Assembly (NCBI GenBank): GCA_963786495.1
Contig: CAWAZL010000002.1
Coordinates: 434,001 to 498,000, forward strand
Origin: JALZKA01 sp963786495
GTDB taxonomy: Bacteria; Actinomycetota; Thermoleophilia; Solirubrobacterales; 70-9
Direction: 5' to 3'
Length of the DNA stretch: 64,000 nucleotides
This document shows, in pieces, positions 1 to 8,995 of the stretch. Positions within the stretch are counted from its first letter, which is position 1. Each line of letters starts with the position of its first letter. Position numbers and translations under genes: made by a program. Below the pieces are notes generated by a model. That model was not told the origin of the DNA, made no database searches, and worked only from the letters and a program-made list of their open reading frames with translations.

Positions 1-207
1 CGGAAGGTTGAGGTCGAGGATCACGAGGTCGGGCTTCGGCACCCCTTCGAACTCGCCCTCCTGGCGCAAGAACTGCATAGCCCTCTCGCCGTCTTCCGCC
101 ACGTAGAGCTCGTTGGCGACCTTGCCCTGCTTGAACACCTCTTCGGTCAACCGCACGTCAGCGGGCTGGTCCTCGACGAGGAGGATCTTGATCGGCTCGA
201 CCGGCAT
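1..207 (-). CDS. Response regulator receiver protein (5' part; runs off the window)
   Basis: The visible 69 codons read MPVEPIKILLVEDQPADVRL and continue to DLVILDLNLP. This is the N-terminal half of a CheY-like receiver domain with the acidic pair at ED(12-13) and the phospho-acceptor Asp in the ILDLNLP strand. The style (ILLVEDQPADVRLTEE) is that of Rcp1-type single-domain regulators that partner phytochrome-like kinases. Its ATG (205-207) overlaps by one base the TGA of the kinase gene upstream, so the two are almost certainly translated together. The protein should receive phosphate from that kinase. The C-terminus, and any output domain, lies outside the window. Confidence 0.9.
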   Translation of the reverse strand, partial: MPVEPIKILLVEDQPADVRLTEEVFKQGKVANELYVAEDGERAMQFLRQEGEFEGVPKPDLVILDLNLP

Positions 208-1592
208 CACAGGCCTGGTACCTCATCTCCGAGCTCGGGCAGGACGAACCTGAACGTGGTGCCGCCGCCAGGGGTTTCCTCCACCCAGATGCGACCACCG
301 TGGCGCTCGACCACCTTCTTGCAGATCGAGAGGCCGATTCCGGTCCCGGGGTACTCGCCCGCGCCGTGCAGGCGCTCGAACACGTTGAAGATGCGCTCGC
401 GGTGACGCTCATCGATCCCGATCCCGTTGTCAGCGACGAACAGCTGCCAGGCACCGCCTTTCATCTCCGCGCCGATCTTGACGATGGGCTTCCCCTCCCC
501 GCGGAACTTGATCGCGTTCGAGAGGAGGTTCTCGAAGAGCCGGCTGAGCTGGACGGCGTCGCCTCCGACTACCGGAAGCTCGCCCATCTCAAAATCTGCA
601 TCCGCCTCTGAGATTGAGGCCGCGAGCGATCCGATCGCGCGATTCAAAGTGTCGTTCAGGTCGACCCGCGACGCCACCAGCTCGGAGCGGCCCGTGCGCG
701 AGTAGGACAGGAGTCCCTCGATCAGCGCCTGCATCCGCTCGGTGCCGTCGACGATGAAGCCGATGAACTCGTCGGCCGACTCGTCGAGCTGCCCCTCGTA
801 GCGCTGCTTCAAGAGCTGGACAAACCCGGCGATCGTCCGCAGCGGCTCGGTCAAATCGTGCGAAGCGACGTACGCGAACTCCTTGAGCTCGTCGTTCGCG
901 TGCTCCAGCTCGGTCGCGTACCGGGAAAGCTCCTCGGTGCGCCGAACGATCTCGCGGGCGTGGCGGTCCCGCTCGATCACGCGCCCAAGCTGGACGCCGA
1001 CCTGCCCGGCGAGCTCCAGGAGACGATCGTCGGGCTCGGTCAAGGTGGGCGAGAAGAACTCGACAACGCCGGTCACGGACTCTTCGACGAGGATCGGAAA
1101 AGCAAAAGCGGCATTGATGCCGGCACCCTCCGCCGCCTGCGCGCGCGGGAAGTTGCCGTCGGCCTTGGCGTCCGGAATCCAGACAGGCTGCCCCGACTCG
1201 AGGACCCTGCCGGCGACCCCCACCCCGCGGGTGAACATCGAGGATTCGGTCAGCCGCTTGAAGCCGGCGAACCGCTTGGGATCGTCCAAGTGCCAGATGC
1301 CGGTGGGCACGAGCGTCTCGCCGTCGCGGCTGAGGAGGAAAACGTGGCCGATCGGCCATCCCGACCGCTCGCAAACGGCGTCGAGCGTGACCTTCAGTGC
1401 GGACCGCACCTCGCTCGCCGCGTTCGAGGCAACGGCAACAGCCTCGAGCAGCTCCAGGTCGCCCTGGCGGTCGTACAGCTCGCGCGTCGCCTTCTCGGCG
1501 ATCGCCTCGGCCTCCATGCGGGCCTGGCGCTCGCGGTCTGCCTTCCTGCGGAGCGTCTCGGCGTCGAGGGCCTCGGTGGTGGGTTCGCTCAT
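207..1592 (-). CDS. Soluble GAF-domain sensor histidine kinase
   Basis: A 461-residue cytoplasmic kinase with no membrane segment. Order: N-terminal coiled coil (about 10-45), GAF domain (about 48-205), short helix, HisKA dimerisation helix with phospho-acceptor His245 in YVASHDLTEPLR, then an HATPase domain with N box (ENLLSNAIKF), G1 (DNGIGI) and G2 (GTGIGLSICKK). The ASHDLxEPLR H-box is typical of phytochrome-class kinases. I use the ATG at 1592 because it overlaps the H-NOX stop as ATGA and is where domain similarity starts. The context says it reads a signal from the H-NOX protein and passes phosphate to the regulator downstream. Confidence 0.93.
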   Translation of the reverse strand: MSEPTTEALDAETLRRKADRERQARMEAEAIAEKATRELYDRQGDLELLEAVAVASNAASEVRSALKVTLDAVCERSGWPIGHVFLLSRDGETLVPTGIWHLDDPKRFAGFKRLTESSMFTRGVGVAGRVLESGQPVWIPDAKADGNFPRAQAAEGAGINAAFAFPILVEESVTGVVEFFSPTLTEPDDRLLELAGQVGVQLGRVIERDRHAREIVRRTEELSRYATELEHANDELKEFAYVASHDLTEPLRTIAGFVQLLKQRYEGQLDESADEFIGFIVDGTERMQALIEGLLSYSRTGRSELVASRVDLNDTLNRAIGSLAASISEADADFEMGELPVVGGDAVQLSRLFENLLSNAIKFRGEGKPIVKIGAEMKGGAWQLFVADNGIGIDERHRERIFNVFERLHGAGEYPGTGIGLSICKKVVERHGGRIWVEETPGGGTTFRFVLPELGDEVPGL

Positions 1593-2149
1593 GGCACTAC
1601 GACCACTTCGAAGACGCACTCGGAATCGCCGCGCTTCTCGCACGTCGTCTGGGCGACCTTCAGGTTCTCGCCGAAGTACTCGCCCGCGCCCTCGATCAGG
1701 CCTTGGCCGAAGAAGCAAAGTCCCCGCCGCGAGCGGTAGCCCATCAACATCCGGTCCGACTCGATCAGGCGGTAGTCGAAGACCGGAACGTCGGCCCCCG
1801 GATAGAGCTTCCTGACCTCAGGATGGATGATGTCGTTGAGCGTGCCGAGGAACGACAGCGTTCCCCTGTGTGCCTCGAAGAGCTCCGGGTAGCTCACCGC
1901 CAGCTTCGGGAGGGCCCTTTCGCCGAACCACATGACGGCCTCGTCGGGCTCGAGGCCGAGTTGCCCGGCAAGGCTCTCCGCCAGGCCCGCGAGCTCATTG
2001 TGCGAGTAGGTGCCGAGCGACGTGTATGCCCCGTCCACGCCCGAATCCGATATCGCCTGCTCCCACGCAGCCTCGCCCGCCTCCTCGGAGACGACCTGTT
2101 CGAGCAGGTTAAAGACAACTCCCTTCAAAGCGAACCTCGTACCTTCCAT
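1589..2149 (-). CDS. H-NOX (heme NO/O2-binding) sensor protein
   Basis: A 186-residue stand-alone H-NOX domain. The proximal heme ligand is His109 in NDIIHPEVRKLYPGA, followed by the heme-propionate-binding Y-x-S-x-R motif (Tyr138, Ser140, Arg142 in YRSRRGL). The N-terminal KGVVFNLLEQVV helix is also family-typical. H-NOX proteins bind NO (some also O2) and modulate a partner kinase or diguanylate cyclase. This is the first gene of a three-gene operon (H-NOX, kinase, receiver) linked by a 4-bp and a 1-bp overlap. Whether the pocket is NO-selective or also binds O2 cannot be told without a structural alignment of the distal pocket. Confidence 0.93.
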   Translation of the reverse strand: MEGTRFALKGVVFNLLEQVVSEEAGEAAWEQAISDSGVDGAYTSLGTYSHNELAGLAESLAGQLGLEPDEAVMWFGERALPKLAVSYPELFEAHRGTLSFLGTLNDIIHPEVRKLYPGADVPVFDYRLIESDRMLMGYRSRRGLCFFGQGLIEGAGEYFGENLKVAQTTCEKRGDSECVFEVVVVP

Positions 2150-2237
2150 CGTCAGGCCGCAGAGAGTCCTTATAGATAGACCGTCCCTGGCCCTCGAATA
2201 TCCGTCCAGTTTCCCCCAGATTCCTTGAGATAGTGCG

Positions 2238-3441
2238 ATGTCCTCCCTTCGTCCACCCCTGGGTAGAGACCTGCGAATAGCCCATCTGACAGCAACCTTT
2301 CCTCCGTATCCCGGCGGAGCGGGAAATACGGCGCATCGTTTCGCGGTCGGCCAGGCCGAGCGCGGGCATCACGTCGAGGTCTTTACCGCGCCTGCTCCCG
2401 GCGAGATTCCCGCATCCCCCGGGGTCGAAGTGCACAGGACCAAGCCGGTCTTTGCGATCGGCAACGCCCCACTCATCCCCAGCCTCGCCCGGCTTGACGG
2501 GTTCGACGTCGTCCATCTCCACTACCCGTTCATCTTCGGAGCGGACCTCACGCTCCTCGGGCGCCTTCGGCGAAAGCGCCGCTCGCAGGCGCTCCTCGTC
2601 CATTACAAGAACCGGCTGGTCGGCGACGCCGGGCGCGGGTTTCTGTTCGAGGCCTACGAGCACACCGTCGCGCCCACTCTCATCCGGGTCGCCGACCGCG
2701 TCTGCGTCCTCAGCCCCGACCACGCGGAGTCGGTCTCATACCTCAAGCGCACCGGCGAGCGCGACCCGTCGAAGCTCATCGAGATGCCGAACGGGGTCGA
2801 CGCCGAGCGCTTTAGCCCCGGGCCCGATAGCGGCGGGCTTCGTAAGCGGCTGGGCATCCCCGGCGACGCGATCGTCGCCGCGTTTGTTGCCACGCTCGAT
2901 CGCGCCCACCACTTCAAGCGCCTCGACGTCGCGATCGACGCGCTCGCGGAGCTGAGCGATCCGCGCGTGCACATCGTCGTCGCCGGCGGCGGCGAGCTGG
3001 TCGAGGACTTCCGCGCCCGAGCCGGCGAGCGCGGTGTCGGCGAGCGCGTTCATTTCCTCGGCGCCGTCCCCCACCCCGCGCTGCCTGACGTCCTGCGGGC
3101 GGCGGACCTTTTCCTCCTCACAACCGAGCCGCCGGAGTCCTTCGGCATCGTCTTGATCGAGGCGATGGCGACCGGGCTGCCCGTGATCGCGACGGACTAT
3201 CCCGGCGTCCGGGCCGTCGTTGCGGACGGGCACCGGTCTCCTGGCGCCGCAGGGCGACGTCGGCGCCGTGGCGGAGCGGCTCCGCGAGATCGCCGAGATC
3301 GGGCCTGACGGGCGCCTGGCAATGGGCGCGCGCGGCAGAGCACGCGCCGAGGCCGAGTGGAACTGGCCCCGCCTTCTCGATCGGATGGACGGCGCGTACG
3401 CGGAGGCGATCGAGGCGCGAGCCGCGAAGATGCGGTCCTGA
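2238..3441 (+). pseudogene. GT4-family glycosyltransferase, single-base frameshift
   Basis: The reading frame from ATG 2238 encodes a GT-B glycosyltransferase: N-terminal FPPYPGGAGNTAHRFA loop, central PNGVDAERFSP, and the donor-site ESFGIVLIEAMATGLPVIATD (E-x7-E). It ends prematurely at 3308 in a basic nonsense tail. The expected end (TGLLAPQGDVGAVAERLREI to AAKMRS, stop at 3441) continues in the next frame. Removing one G from the GGG at 3228-3230 restores VVADGTGLLAPQGDV. The gene is therefore either freshly inactivated or carries a sequencing error. It forms an operon with the next glycosyltransferase, whose ATG overlaps this stop. Likely role: cell-surface glycan assembly; acceptor unknown. 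Confidence 0.8.
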
Positions 3442-4700
3442 TGCCCGCCCGCCGGATCCTCTTCGTCACGTACTTCTATCCGCCTTGCACGGACACGGGC
3501 GCTCACCGCCCGAGCTCGATGGTCAAGTACATGCGGCGGGCAGGGCACGACCTGACCGTGCTGACCACCTCGGCCTACGGCTCTCTCCCTGACGACGAGG
3601 AGCAGGGCGTCGTCCGCACCACTGACGCGCAGCTATGGCGGGCGAAGCTGCGCGGCCGCGACCATGTCGGCTCGCTTTATGACTCCGACACCTACTCGGG
3701 CACGCCACATCCATTGAGCAAGGTGATCGTGCCCGAGCCGCTCGCCCTGGCCTGGGCGCCCTTTGCACGCCGGCGGGCCCGTGCGCTCCACCGCGCGAAT
3801 GCGTTCGACTGCGTCATCACCACCTCGCCGCCCGAGTCGGCGCACTCGGTGGGCCGCGCGCTTCAGCGCCGAGGTGCCGCGTGGGTAGCCGACGTCCGCG
3901 ACGCCTGGACCTTCGAGCCGCTCCGCCCTCGGTTCCCGACCGGCTTCCAGAGAACCATGGACGAACGGCTCGAGAAGCGGGTTCTTGGCGCGGCCGACGC
4001 AGTGGTCTGCGTTGCGGAGCCGGCCGCCGAGGACCTTCGCCGGCGCGGCATCGCCGACCCGGTCCTGGTCCGCAACGGCGCCGACCCTGAGCTCCTCGGC
4101 GCCGCCGACCCCGCGTCTGTGGCTGATCTCTTGGATTCCGAGCGGGTCTCGCTTGTCTACACCGGCCGCTTCGGGTCGACCGGGCGGGACCCGAGCGCGC
4201 TGCTGGAGGCCATGGGCGTCATGGCAACCGAGAGGCCAGATGCCGCCGCCCGGCTCGAGCTGGTCGTTGCCGGGCCGCTCACGGAGGACGAGCGCGCCGC
4301 CTTTGACCGTGACGTCTCCCCGGCACGCATCAGCGTCGTCGGGTCCCTAGAGCGCGACCGCGCGCTCGCACTCCAGCGGGCGGCGGACGCCCTGCTCCTT
4401 GTCGCCCACCCCGTGCGCTCGCAGCTCGCGAACTTCAAGCTTTATGAGTACCTGAGCGCGGGCCCGCCGGTACTGGCGCTTGCGGAGGGGACCGAGGCAG
4501 GAAGCGTCGTCGCGAGCTTCGGCGGCAAGGTGATCCCGGCCAGCGACGTGCGGGCGATCGCGGAGGCGCTCACGCTCACGGCGGAAGGAGGATTGACCGC
4601 GAGCGACCCAGACGCACGCGCCGAGCACGCATATCCGGCCGTGGCCACCCGGATGGAGGCCGCCGTCGAAGGCGCGATCGGGCGGCTGAAAGACCCTTGA
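3441..4700 (+). CDS. Glycosyltransferase (GT-B fold, GT4-like)
   Basis: A 419-residue protein beginning MPARRILFVTYFYPP, the usual N-terminal strand and glycine-poor loop of GT4-like enzymes. A second Rossmann half begins at VSLVYTGRFG and the donor-site region is FKLYEYLSAGPPVLALAEGTE. The ATG at 3441 overlaps the previous glycosyltransferase's stop and is where homology starts, so I prefer it to a start further upstream. It is followed directly by a lipoprotein sulfatase, a pairing that fits modification of an extracellular or envelope polysaccharide. Substrates cannot be predicted. Confidence 0.85.
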   Translation: MPARRILFVTYFYPPCTDTGAHRPSSMVKYMRRAGHDLTVLTTSAYGSLPDDEEQGVVRTTDAQLWRAKLRGRDHVGSLYDSDTYSGTPHPLSKVIVPEPLALAWAPFARRRARALHRANAFDCVITTSPPESAHSVGRALQRRGAAWVADVRDAWTFEPLRPRFPTGFQRTMDERLEKRVLGAADAVVCVAEPAAEDLRRRGIADPVLVRNGADPELLGAADPASVADLLDSERVSLVYTGRFGSTGRDPSALLEAMGVMATERPDAAARLELVVAGPLTEDERAAFDRDVSPARISVVGSLERDRALALQRAADALLLVAHPVRSQLANFKLYEYLSAGPPVLALAEGTEAGSVVASFGGKVIPASDVRAIAEALTLTAEGGLTASDPDARAEHAYPAVATRMEAAVEGAIGRLKDP

Positions 4701-6181
4701 GGTCCACACTGTCCTTCTGGCCGGGCTGTGCCGCGATGGTCGTCGCCGTCGCCTGCGGCGCAGCGGGCTGCGGAAAGGACGAGGGCAGAGCGGAGGCGCC
4801 AACAAGCGAAGAGGTCACCCAGCGGCCACCCAGCGCCAAGGGCGCGCCGAACTTCGTGATCGTGATGACGGACGACCAGGCGATCCGCTCGCTGAAGTTC
4901 ATGCCGGGAGTGCGCGAGCTGCTCGGTGAGCGCGGCATGACCTTCACTTCGAGCTTTACGACGACCCCGCAATGCTGTCCGTCCAGAGCGACTTTTCTCA
5001 CCGGTCAGTACTCCCATAACAACGGGGTCGTGTCTTCCGACCCTCCAAACGGCGGCTACGCGGCGTTGGAGGACAAGGGCAACATCCTCCCCGCGTGGCT
5101 CCAAGCGGCCGGCTATCGCACCGGACACGTCGGCAAGTACCTCAACGGCTACGGGGTCGCCAGCCGTGGCAGCGACCCGAGCGAGGTCCCGCCCGGCTGG
5201 GACTCGTGGACCGCACCGGTGAACGGGACGGAAGACCGGCGGTACGGATACACGCTGAACATCGACGGTGGGCTTGATGACTACGGCGAGGATGCGAGCG
5301 CCTACCAGACCGATGTGTTCGCGAAAGAGGCAAGCCGCTTTATCCGCAGGTCAGCGGGCAGGCGTCCCTTCTTCTTGAACGTCGCGCCAACCGCGCCTCA
5401 CAGCGAGGATGAAATCCCGGCGGCGTCCGCTCGGAACCCCCGCCCTGCCCCCCGTCACCTCGGCAGCCTTGAGGGCACGGCACTGCCTCAACCGCCATCG
5501 TTCGAGACACCACCTACCGCCTCTGTCCCGAACGCGATTGCCCGCCGGGTCAAGCGGGGTGAAGACCAGACCTCTCTCTCCGTGCTCGAGTCGGGCTTCC
5601 TCGGCCGCTCCGAAAGCCTCCTTGCGGTTGACGAGATGGTCAAGCGCCTGGTTCGCAACCTGCGGAACACGGGCGAACTCGACGACACGTACATCGTCTT
5701 CACCTCGGACAACGGGTATCTCCTGGGTGAGCACGGACTGAGAGGCAAGGACGTGGCCTACGAAGAGGCGGTCCGGGTGCCGCTGATTGTCCGCGGGCCG
5801 GATGTGGATGCCGGCGCCACCAATTCCTCTCTTGTCGCCAACGTCGATCTGGCTCCCACGATCACAGAGCTTGCAGAAGCCTCGCCCGGAAGGAAGCTCG
5901 ATGGGCAGTCGCTCGTTAGCACCCTGCGCGGGGAGGACCCGTCGGTCCGCGAGGCGCTTCTGCTCGAACTTCTCGACGGCCGGGAGGCTTTTCAAGCGGT
6001 ACGAACGAAGCGATGGAAGCTCGCGCACTACCTAAGCGGGGGAACGCAGCTGTTCGATCTCGAGAATGACCCCTTCGAGCTGATGAACCTCGCTGGCGAT
6101 CCATCGATGGCAGACACGGAACGCGACCTTCGAATGATGCTGCGCGAGCTCTCAGACTGCGCCGGAGCGTCCTGCGGCTAG
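4697..6181 (+). CDS. Lipoprotein sulfatase (formylglycine-dependent)
   Basis: A 494-residue type I sulfatase. The metal-binding pair is Asp59-Asp60 in VIVMTDDQ. The modification motif C-x-P-S-R is at Cys93-Cys94-Pro95-Ser96-Arg97 (TPQCCPSRATFLTGQ), so Cys93 should become formylglycine. GKYLNGYG and FTSDNGYLLGEHGLRGK supply further active-site residues. The N-terminus is hydrophobic and ends in AAGC, a lipobox (Cys25), so the enzyme is likely anchored outside the membrane. The TTG start at 4697 overlaps the glycosyltransferase stop; the next ATG would cut the signal peptide short. It may desulfate a surface or environmental glycan. The natural substrate is unknown. Confidence 0.88.
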   Translation: MRSTLSFWPGCAAMVVAVACGAAGCGKDEGRAEAPTSEEVTQRPPSAKGAPNFVIVMTDDQAIRSLKFMPGVRELLGERGMTFTSSFTTTPQCCPSRATFLTGQYSHNNGVVSSDPPNGGYAALEDKGNILPAWLQAAGYRTGHVGKYLNGYGVASRGSDPSEVPPGWDSWTAPVNGTEDRRYGYTLNIDGGLDDYGEDASAYQTDVFAKEASRFIRRSAGRRPFFLNVAPTAPHSEDEIPAASARNPRPAPRHLGSLEGTALPQPPSFETPPTASVPNAIARRVKRGEDQTSLSVLESGFLGRSESLLAVDEMVKRLVRNLRNTGELDDTYIVFTSDNGYLLGEHGLRGKDVAYEEAVRVPLIVRGPDVDAGATNSSLVANVDLAPTITELAEASPGRKLDGQSLVSTLRGEDPSVREALLLELLDGREAFQAVRTKRWKLAHYLSGGTQLFDLENDPFELMNLAGDPSMADTERDLRMMLRELSDCAGASCG

Positions 6182-6967
6182 ACGGCCTTCTCGCACTCGA
6201 GCGCGAGCTCGCTTTTTGAGCCCGCCGCGCACCTGTCGCGATCCTCGCCGCCGAAAAGCCGGTCGAGTCCATCCCCTCCGAACAAGCGATCGAGGCCAGA
6301 CCCGCCGTAGATGGCGTCGTTCCCGGAGCCGCCATCAGCTTCGTCGTCACTTTCGCCGGCTGAAACCCGGTCGTTGCCGGCGCCGGCGTCCACGGTGTCT
6401 CGGCCTTCGTCGGTCGCGATGTCGTCGTTGCCGTCGCCGCCAGAGACATCGTCGGAGCCGAGGTTCGCGCTGATGCGGTCGTCGCCCGGCCCGCCCACGA
6501 TTCGGTCGTCGTCGTCTTCGCCGAGGATCACGTCGTTCCCGTCTCCGCCGTCCATCAGATCGTCACCGTCCCCGCCGACAAGCGCGTCGTCGCCCGCCTC
6601 GCCGAACATCAGGTCGGTCGGGCCGATGCCGCCCATCAACACGTCGTTGCCGTCGCCGCCGCAGATGATGTCCTTGTCCCCGAATGTCTCAATCCGGTCG
6701 TCGCCCCCGCCCGCGGCGACCACGTCCTTCCCCTCCGTCCCGATCAGGATGTCGTCGCCGTCGCTCGCCTGGATCGTCGCCTTCTTCCCGTCGCACGTGC
6801 CAAGTGAGCCTTCGCCGCCCAACAGGCTGGCGTCGATGGTCTGCGACTTCGGAACCTTGGCCGGCTTCTCGTTTTCCGGTGGCGCAGAGCTGTGCGGGCT
6901 CGTCCTCGCCCCCGCCGCATCCACTCAGCAGCGCTGCAAGAACCAGAACCGGAGCAAGCCGCCTCAC
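6178..6967 (-). pseudogene. RTX (calcium-binding nonapeptide repeat) lipoprotein, frameshifted near the N-terminus
   Basis: Two frames together give a plausible protein. A GTG at 6967 starts a lipoprotein signal (MRRLAPVLVLAALLSGCGGG). About 20 codons later the next frame carries about 14 GGDGNDxLxGG-type repeats to the stop at 6178. Dropping one base from the C5/G5 run at 6909-6913 joins the two. RTX repeats form a calcium-bound beta-roll. The C-terminal Cys pair (RCAAG, LECEKAV) is typical of short actinobacterial RTX proteins. The start overlaps the upstream RTX gene's stop as GTGA, so both are one operon. Its stop overlaps the sulfatase stop on the other strand. Function is unknown. Confidence 0.75.
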
Positions 6968-7953
6968 GGCACGTCCCTCGTGGTCTCGCAGGCCTTCGCC
7001 GTGTCCTTCGTCTTCGTGCTGGTGCGCCCAGGGACGTTCGACCCTCCGTCGCAGCGGTCGTCGCCCTCACCGCCGTTCAGGAAATCGGCCGCAAGCTCAC
7101 CGAAGAGCAAGTCGTCGCCCGTGCCGCCCGAAAGCTCATCTGACTCGGTTCCCGCCATCAGGAGGTCGTTGCCGGCGTCACCGAAAAGGGCATCGAGCCT
7201 GCCGCCGGCGAAGATCTCATCGTCTCCGCCTAGCCCGTGCATCGGGTCGTCTCCGCCCCCTCCATACATCAGGTCGGGGCCTGGTCCGCCCGTCATGTCG
7301 TCTTCGTCGGTGCCGCCGAACAGCAAGTCCGCTTTCTTGCCGCCAAAGACGGTGTCGAACGAGCTGGCGCCGTCCACGAAGTCGGGGCCGAGCTCCCCGG
7401 ACGCCCGGTCATCGCCCGCACCCGCGACGAGGAAGTCCGCGCCACTGGATCCGTTCAGCTGATCCTCTTGCCCCTCTCCGATGATGAAGTCCTTGCCGTG
7501 AAAGGCGACGAGGTGGTCCTTCCCGGCGCCGCCCAGGAGCGAGTCAGCGCCCTCCTCGCCGTTCACGTAGTCGTCGCCTTCGCCGCCCAGGATGTCGTCC
7601 ACGCCGCTTCCTCCGAACATCTCGTCGTCACCTTCCGACCCGAGAACGGCGTCGTCGCCGGAGTCGCCTACGAGGACGTCATCGCCTGCCTCCCCCGAGA
7701 TTGGTCGTTGCCGTCGCCGCCGCAGACAATGTCGTTGCCATCGCCGGCCTCGATGATGTCCGCGCCACCGTCCCGAAGATCACGTCTTCGCCTGCAGTGC
7801 CCTTAACCATTTGGTCTCCCGGCTTGGCGACGATCGTCGCGTCGTCCCGCGAGCAGTCAGGTGGCTTGACCGGGGCGGCGGAGCCCGATACCCACGAAGG
7901 CACCCAGCCAGCGCGACGGCTGCCACCGCGCCCGCAATCCACAGCCGCCTCAT
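6964..7953 (-). pseudogene. RTX-repeat exported protein with several frameshifts
   Basis: An ATG at 7953 starts a signal peptide (MRRLWIAGAVAAVALAG). The downstream sequence then switches frame at least three times: near 7905, near 7775 (GEDVIFG to GGADIIEAGDGND) and near 7700 (GNDQ to SGEAGDDVL). The longest intact piece, 6964-7620, encodes about ten GGxGxDxLxGG repeats and ends ACETTRDVP. Each switch needs only one base, and the repeat register is kept on both sides. It reads as recently broken or mis-sequenced rather than ancient decay. It is first in an operon with the RTX lipoprotein that follows. Confidence 0.7.
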
Positions 7954-8019
7954 TTTCGTCGATCCCGCTCAGGCACCCGAGCGAGCTTATGCTGGGTCTC
8001 CGCGCGAGGCCGCTTCGGC

Positions 8020-8937
8020 TCAGCAGCTCTTCGGCTTTGGATCCAGGCCGGAGTCGAAGCTGGCCTTGCGGTCATTCCCCTTGCCGCAGTTGATCTTGGC
8101 GTCGGCCGCGCCGTCGTCTGCGTGCAGGCGGTCCCGCCCGCCCTTTCCGAGAAGGGTGTCGAACCCGAGGTCGCCGAAGAGCTCGTCGTTGCCGCGGCCG
8201 CCCGAGAGTAAATCGTCTCCTATGCCTGCATCGATCAAGTCGTGCTCTTTGCCGCCGTACACGATGTCGGCACCCTCGCCTCCGCTGATCTTGGTGGGCA
8301 AAGCCAGTGGATCACCGCAACATGGGCCGCCGCGAAAGTCGACGAGGTTGACACTGCCCGATGGGTCTTCAGATTCGTCTGATTCGATGGATTCGACGCC
8401 CCTGATGAGGAGATCCGCGTCGGGGCCGATCTCCTCTGCCGAGACGTTGGGGTTGAACCCTTCGTCGCCTCCGACCAGGGCCCGGGTGCCGTCGAACGTC
8501 AAGTCATCGTCCCCCGGTCCCAGGCGCACATCGATCTCGATCTCGCGCGTCTTGCCGGGGCCATCTTTGCCCGCCCCGGTGGCGCCCGGTGAGAATGCAT
8601 TTTCCTCGTTCCGGTAGTCGAGCGTGACGTCGCCCTCGATGTTCCCTCTCTGAGTCACAGTGATTAGGTCGACCGATCCCGCCGTCGGCTCGAAGCCTGC
8701 GCAAGCCACGGGAACAACGATGTCCCTGCGGACGGCTATCTCATCGTCTTCCTGACCTGGCGAGCCCGCATCTAGGCGAACGATTGTCGCCGAGTCGCCA
8801 TCTGACCCGAGCTTGACATCAAGCGTCAGAGCCAGTCCGTCGTAGTCGCACGAAACTGCTGCCCCGGCCGAACTTGGCACGGCCAGCGCAAGCAATATCC
8901 CGGCCAGCGCCGGAATCGATTTCGAGATGACCCCCAT
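8020..8937 (-). CDS. Secreted RTX-repeat protein
   Basis: A 305-residue exported protein. Signal peptide at 1-28 (MGVISKSIPALAGILLALAVPSSAGA), then a beta-rich N-terminal region (about 30-190) with acidic stretches such as LGPGDDDLTFDG, and four or five nonapeptide repeats (GGEGADIVYGG to LLGKGGRDRLHADDG). It ends at a Cys pair (INCGKGND, PKSC). The ATG at 8937 is chosen because the signal peptide begins there and a leaderless-type TAGGCT lies 11 nt upstream. Beta-rolls bind calcium outside the cell; the specific role is unknown. Unlike its two neighbours it is uninterrupted. Confidence 0.82.
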   Translation of the reverse strand: MGVISKSIPALAGILLALAVPSSAGAAVSCDYDGLALTLDVKLGSDGDSATIVRLDAGSPGQEDDEIAVRRDIVVPVACAGFEPTAGSVDLITVTQRGNIEGDVTLDYRNEENAFSPGATGAGKDGPGKTREIEIDVRLGPGDDDLTFDGTRALVGGDEGFNPNVSAEEIGPDADLLIRGVESIESDESEDPSGSVNLVDFRGGPCCGDPLALPTKISGGEGADIVYGGKEHDLIDAGIGDDLLSGGRGNDELFGDLGFDTLLGKGGRDRLHADDGAADAKINCGKGNDRKASFDSGLDPKPKSC

Positions 8938-8948
8938 CTCCGCAACTG

Positions 8949-8954
8949 AGCCTA
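8949..8954 (-). promoter_or_regulatory. Leaderless-type -10 (TAGGCT) for the RTX gene at 8937
   Basis: Eleven bases separate the hexamer from the ATG; there is no Shine-Dalgarno. Confidence 0.45.
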
Positions 8955-8995
8955 CGCCTTCTGGCAACCCAGGTACGCATATCTGCCTCACCCTC

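Noticed and set aside
6311..7462. 383-codon plus-strand open frame rich in Ser/Pro
   Set aside because: It is antisense to the RTX repeats and arises from their periodic codons; no start context or homology.
6178..7953. CRISPR-like short repeats
   Set aside because: The periodic 27-bp similarity encodes RTX nonapeptides in a reading frame; there are no unique spacers of constant length.
8927..8929. ATG 8927 as start of the mutase gene
   Set aside because: It lies upstream of the divergent RTX gene's start, and the extra residues show no homology; GTG 8996 is closer to the family N-terminus.
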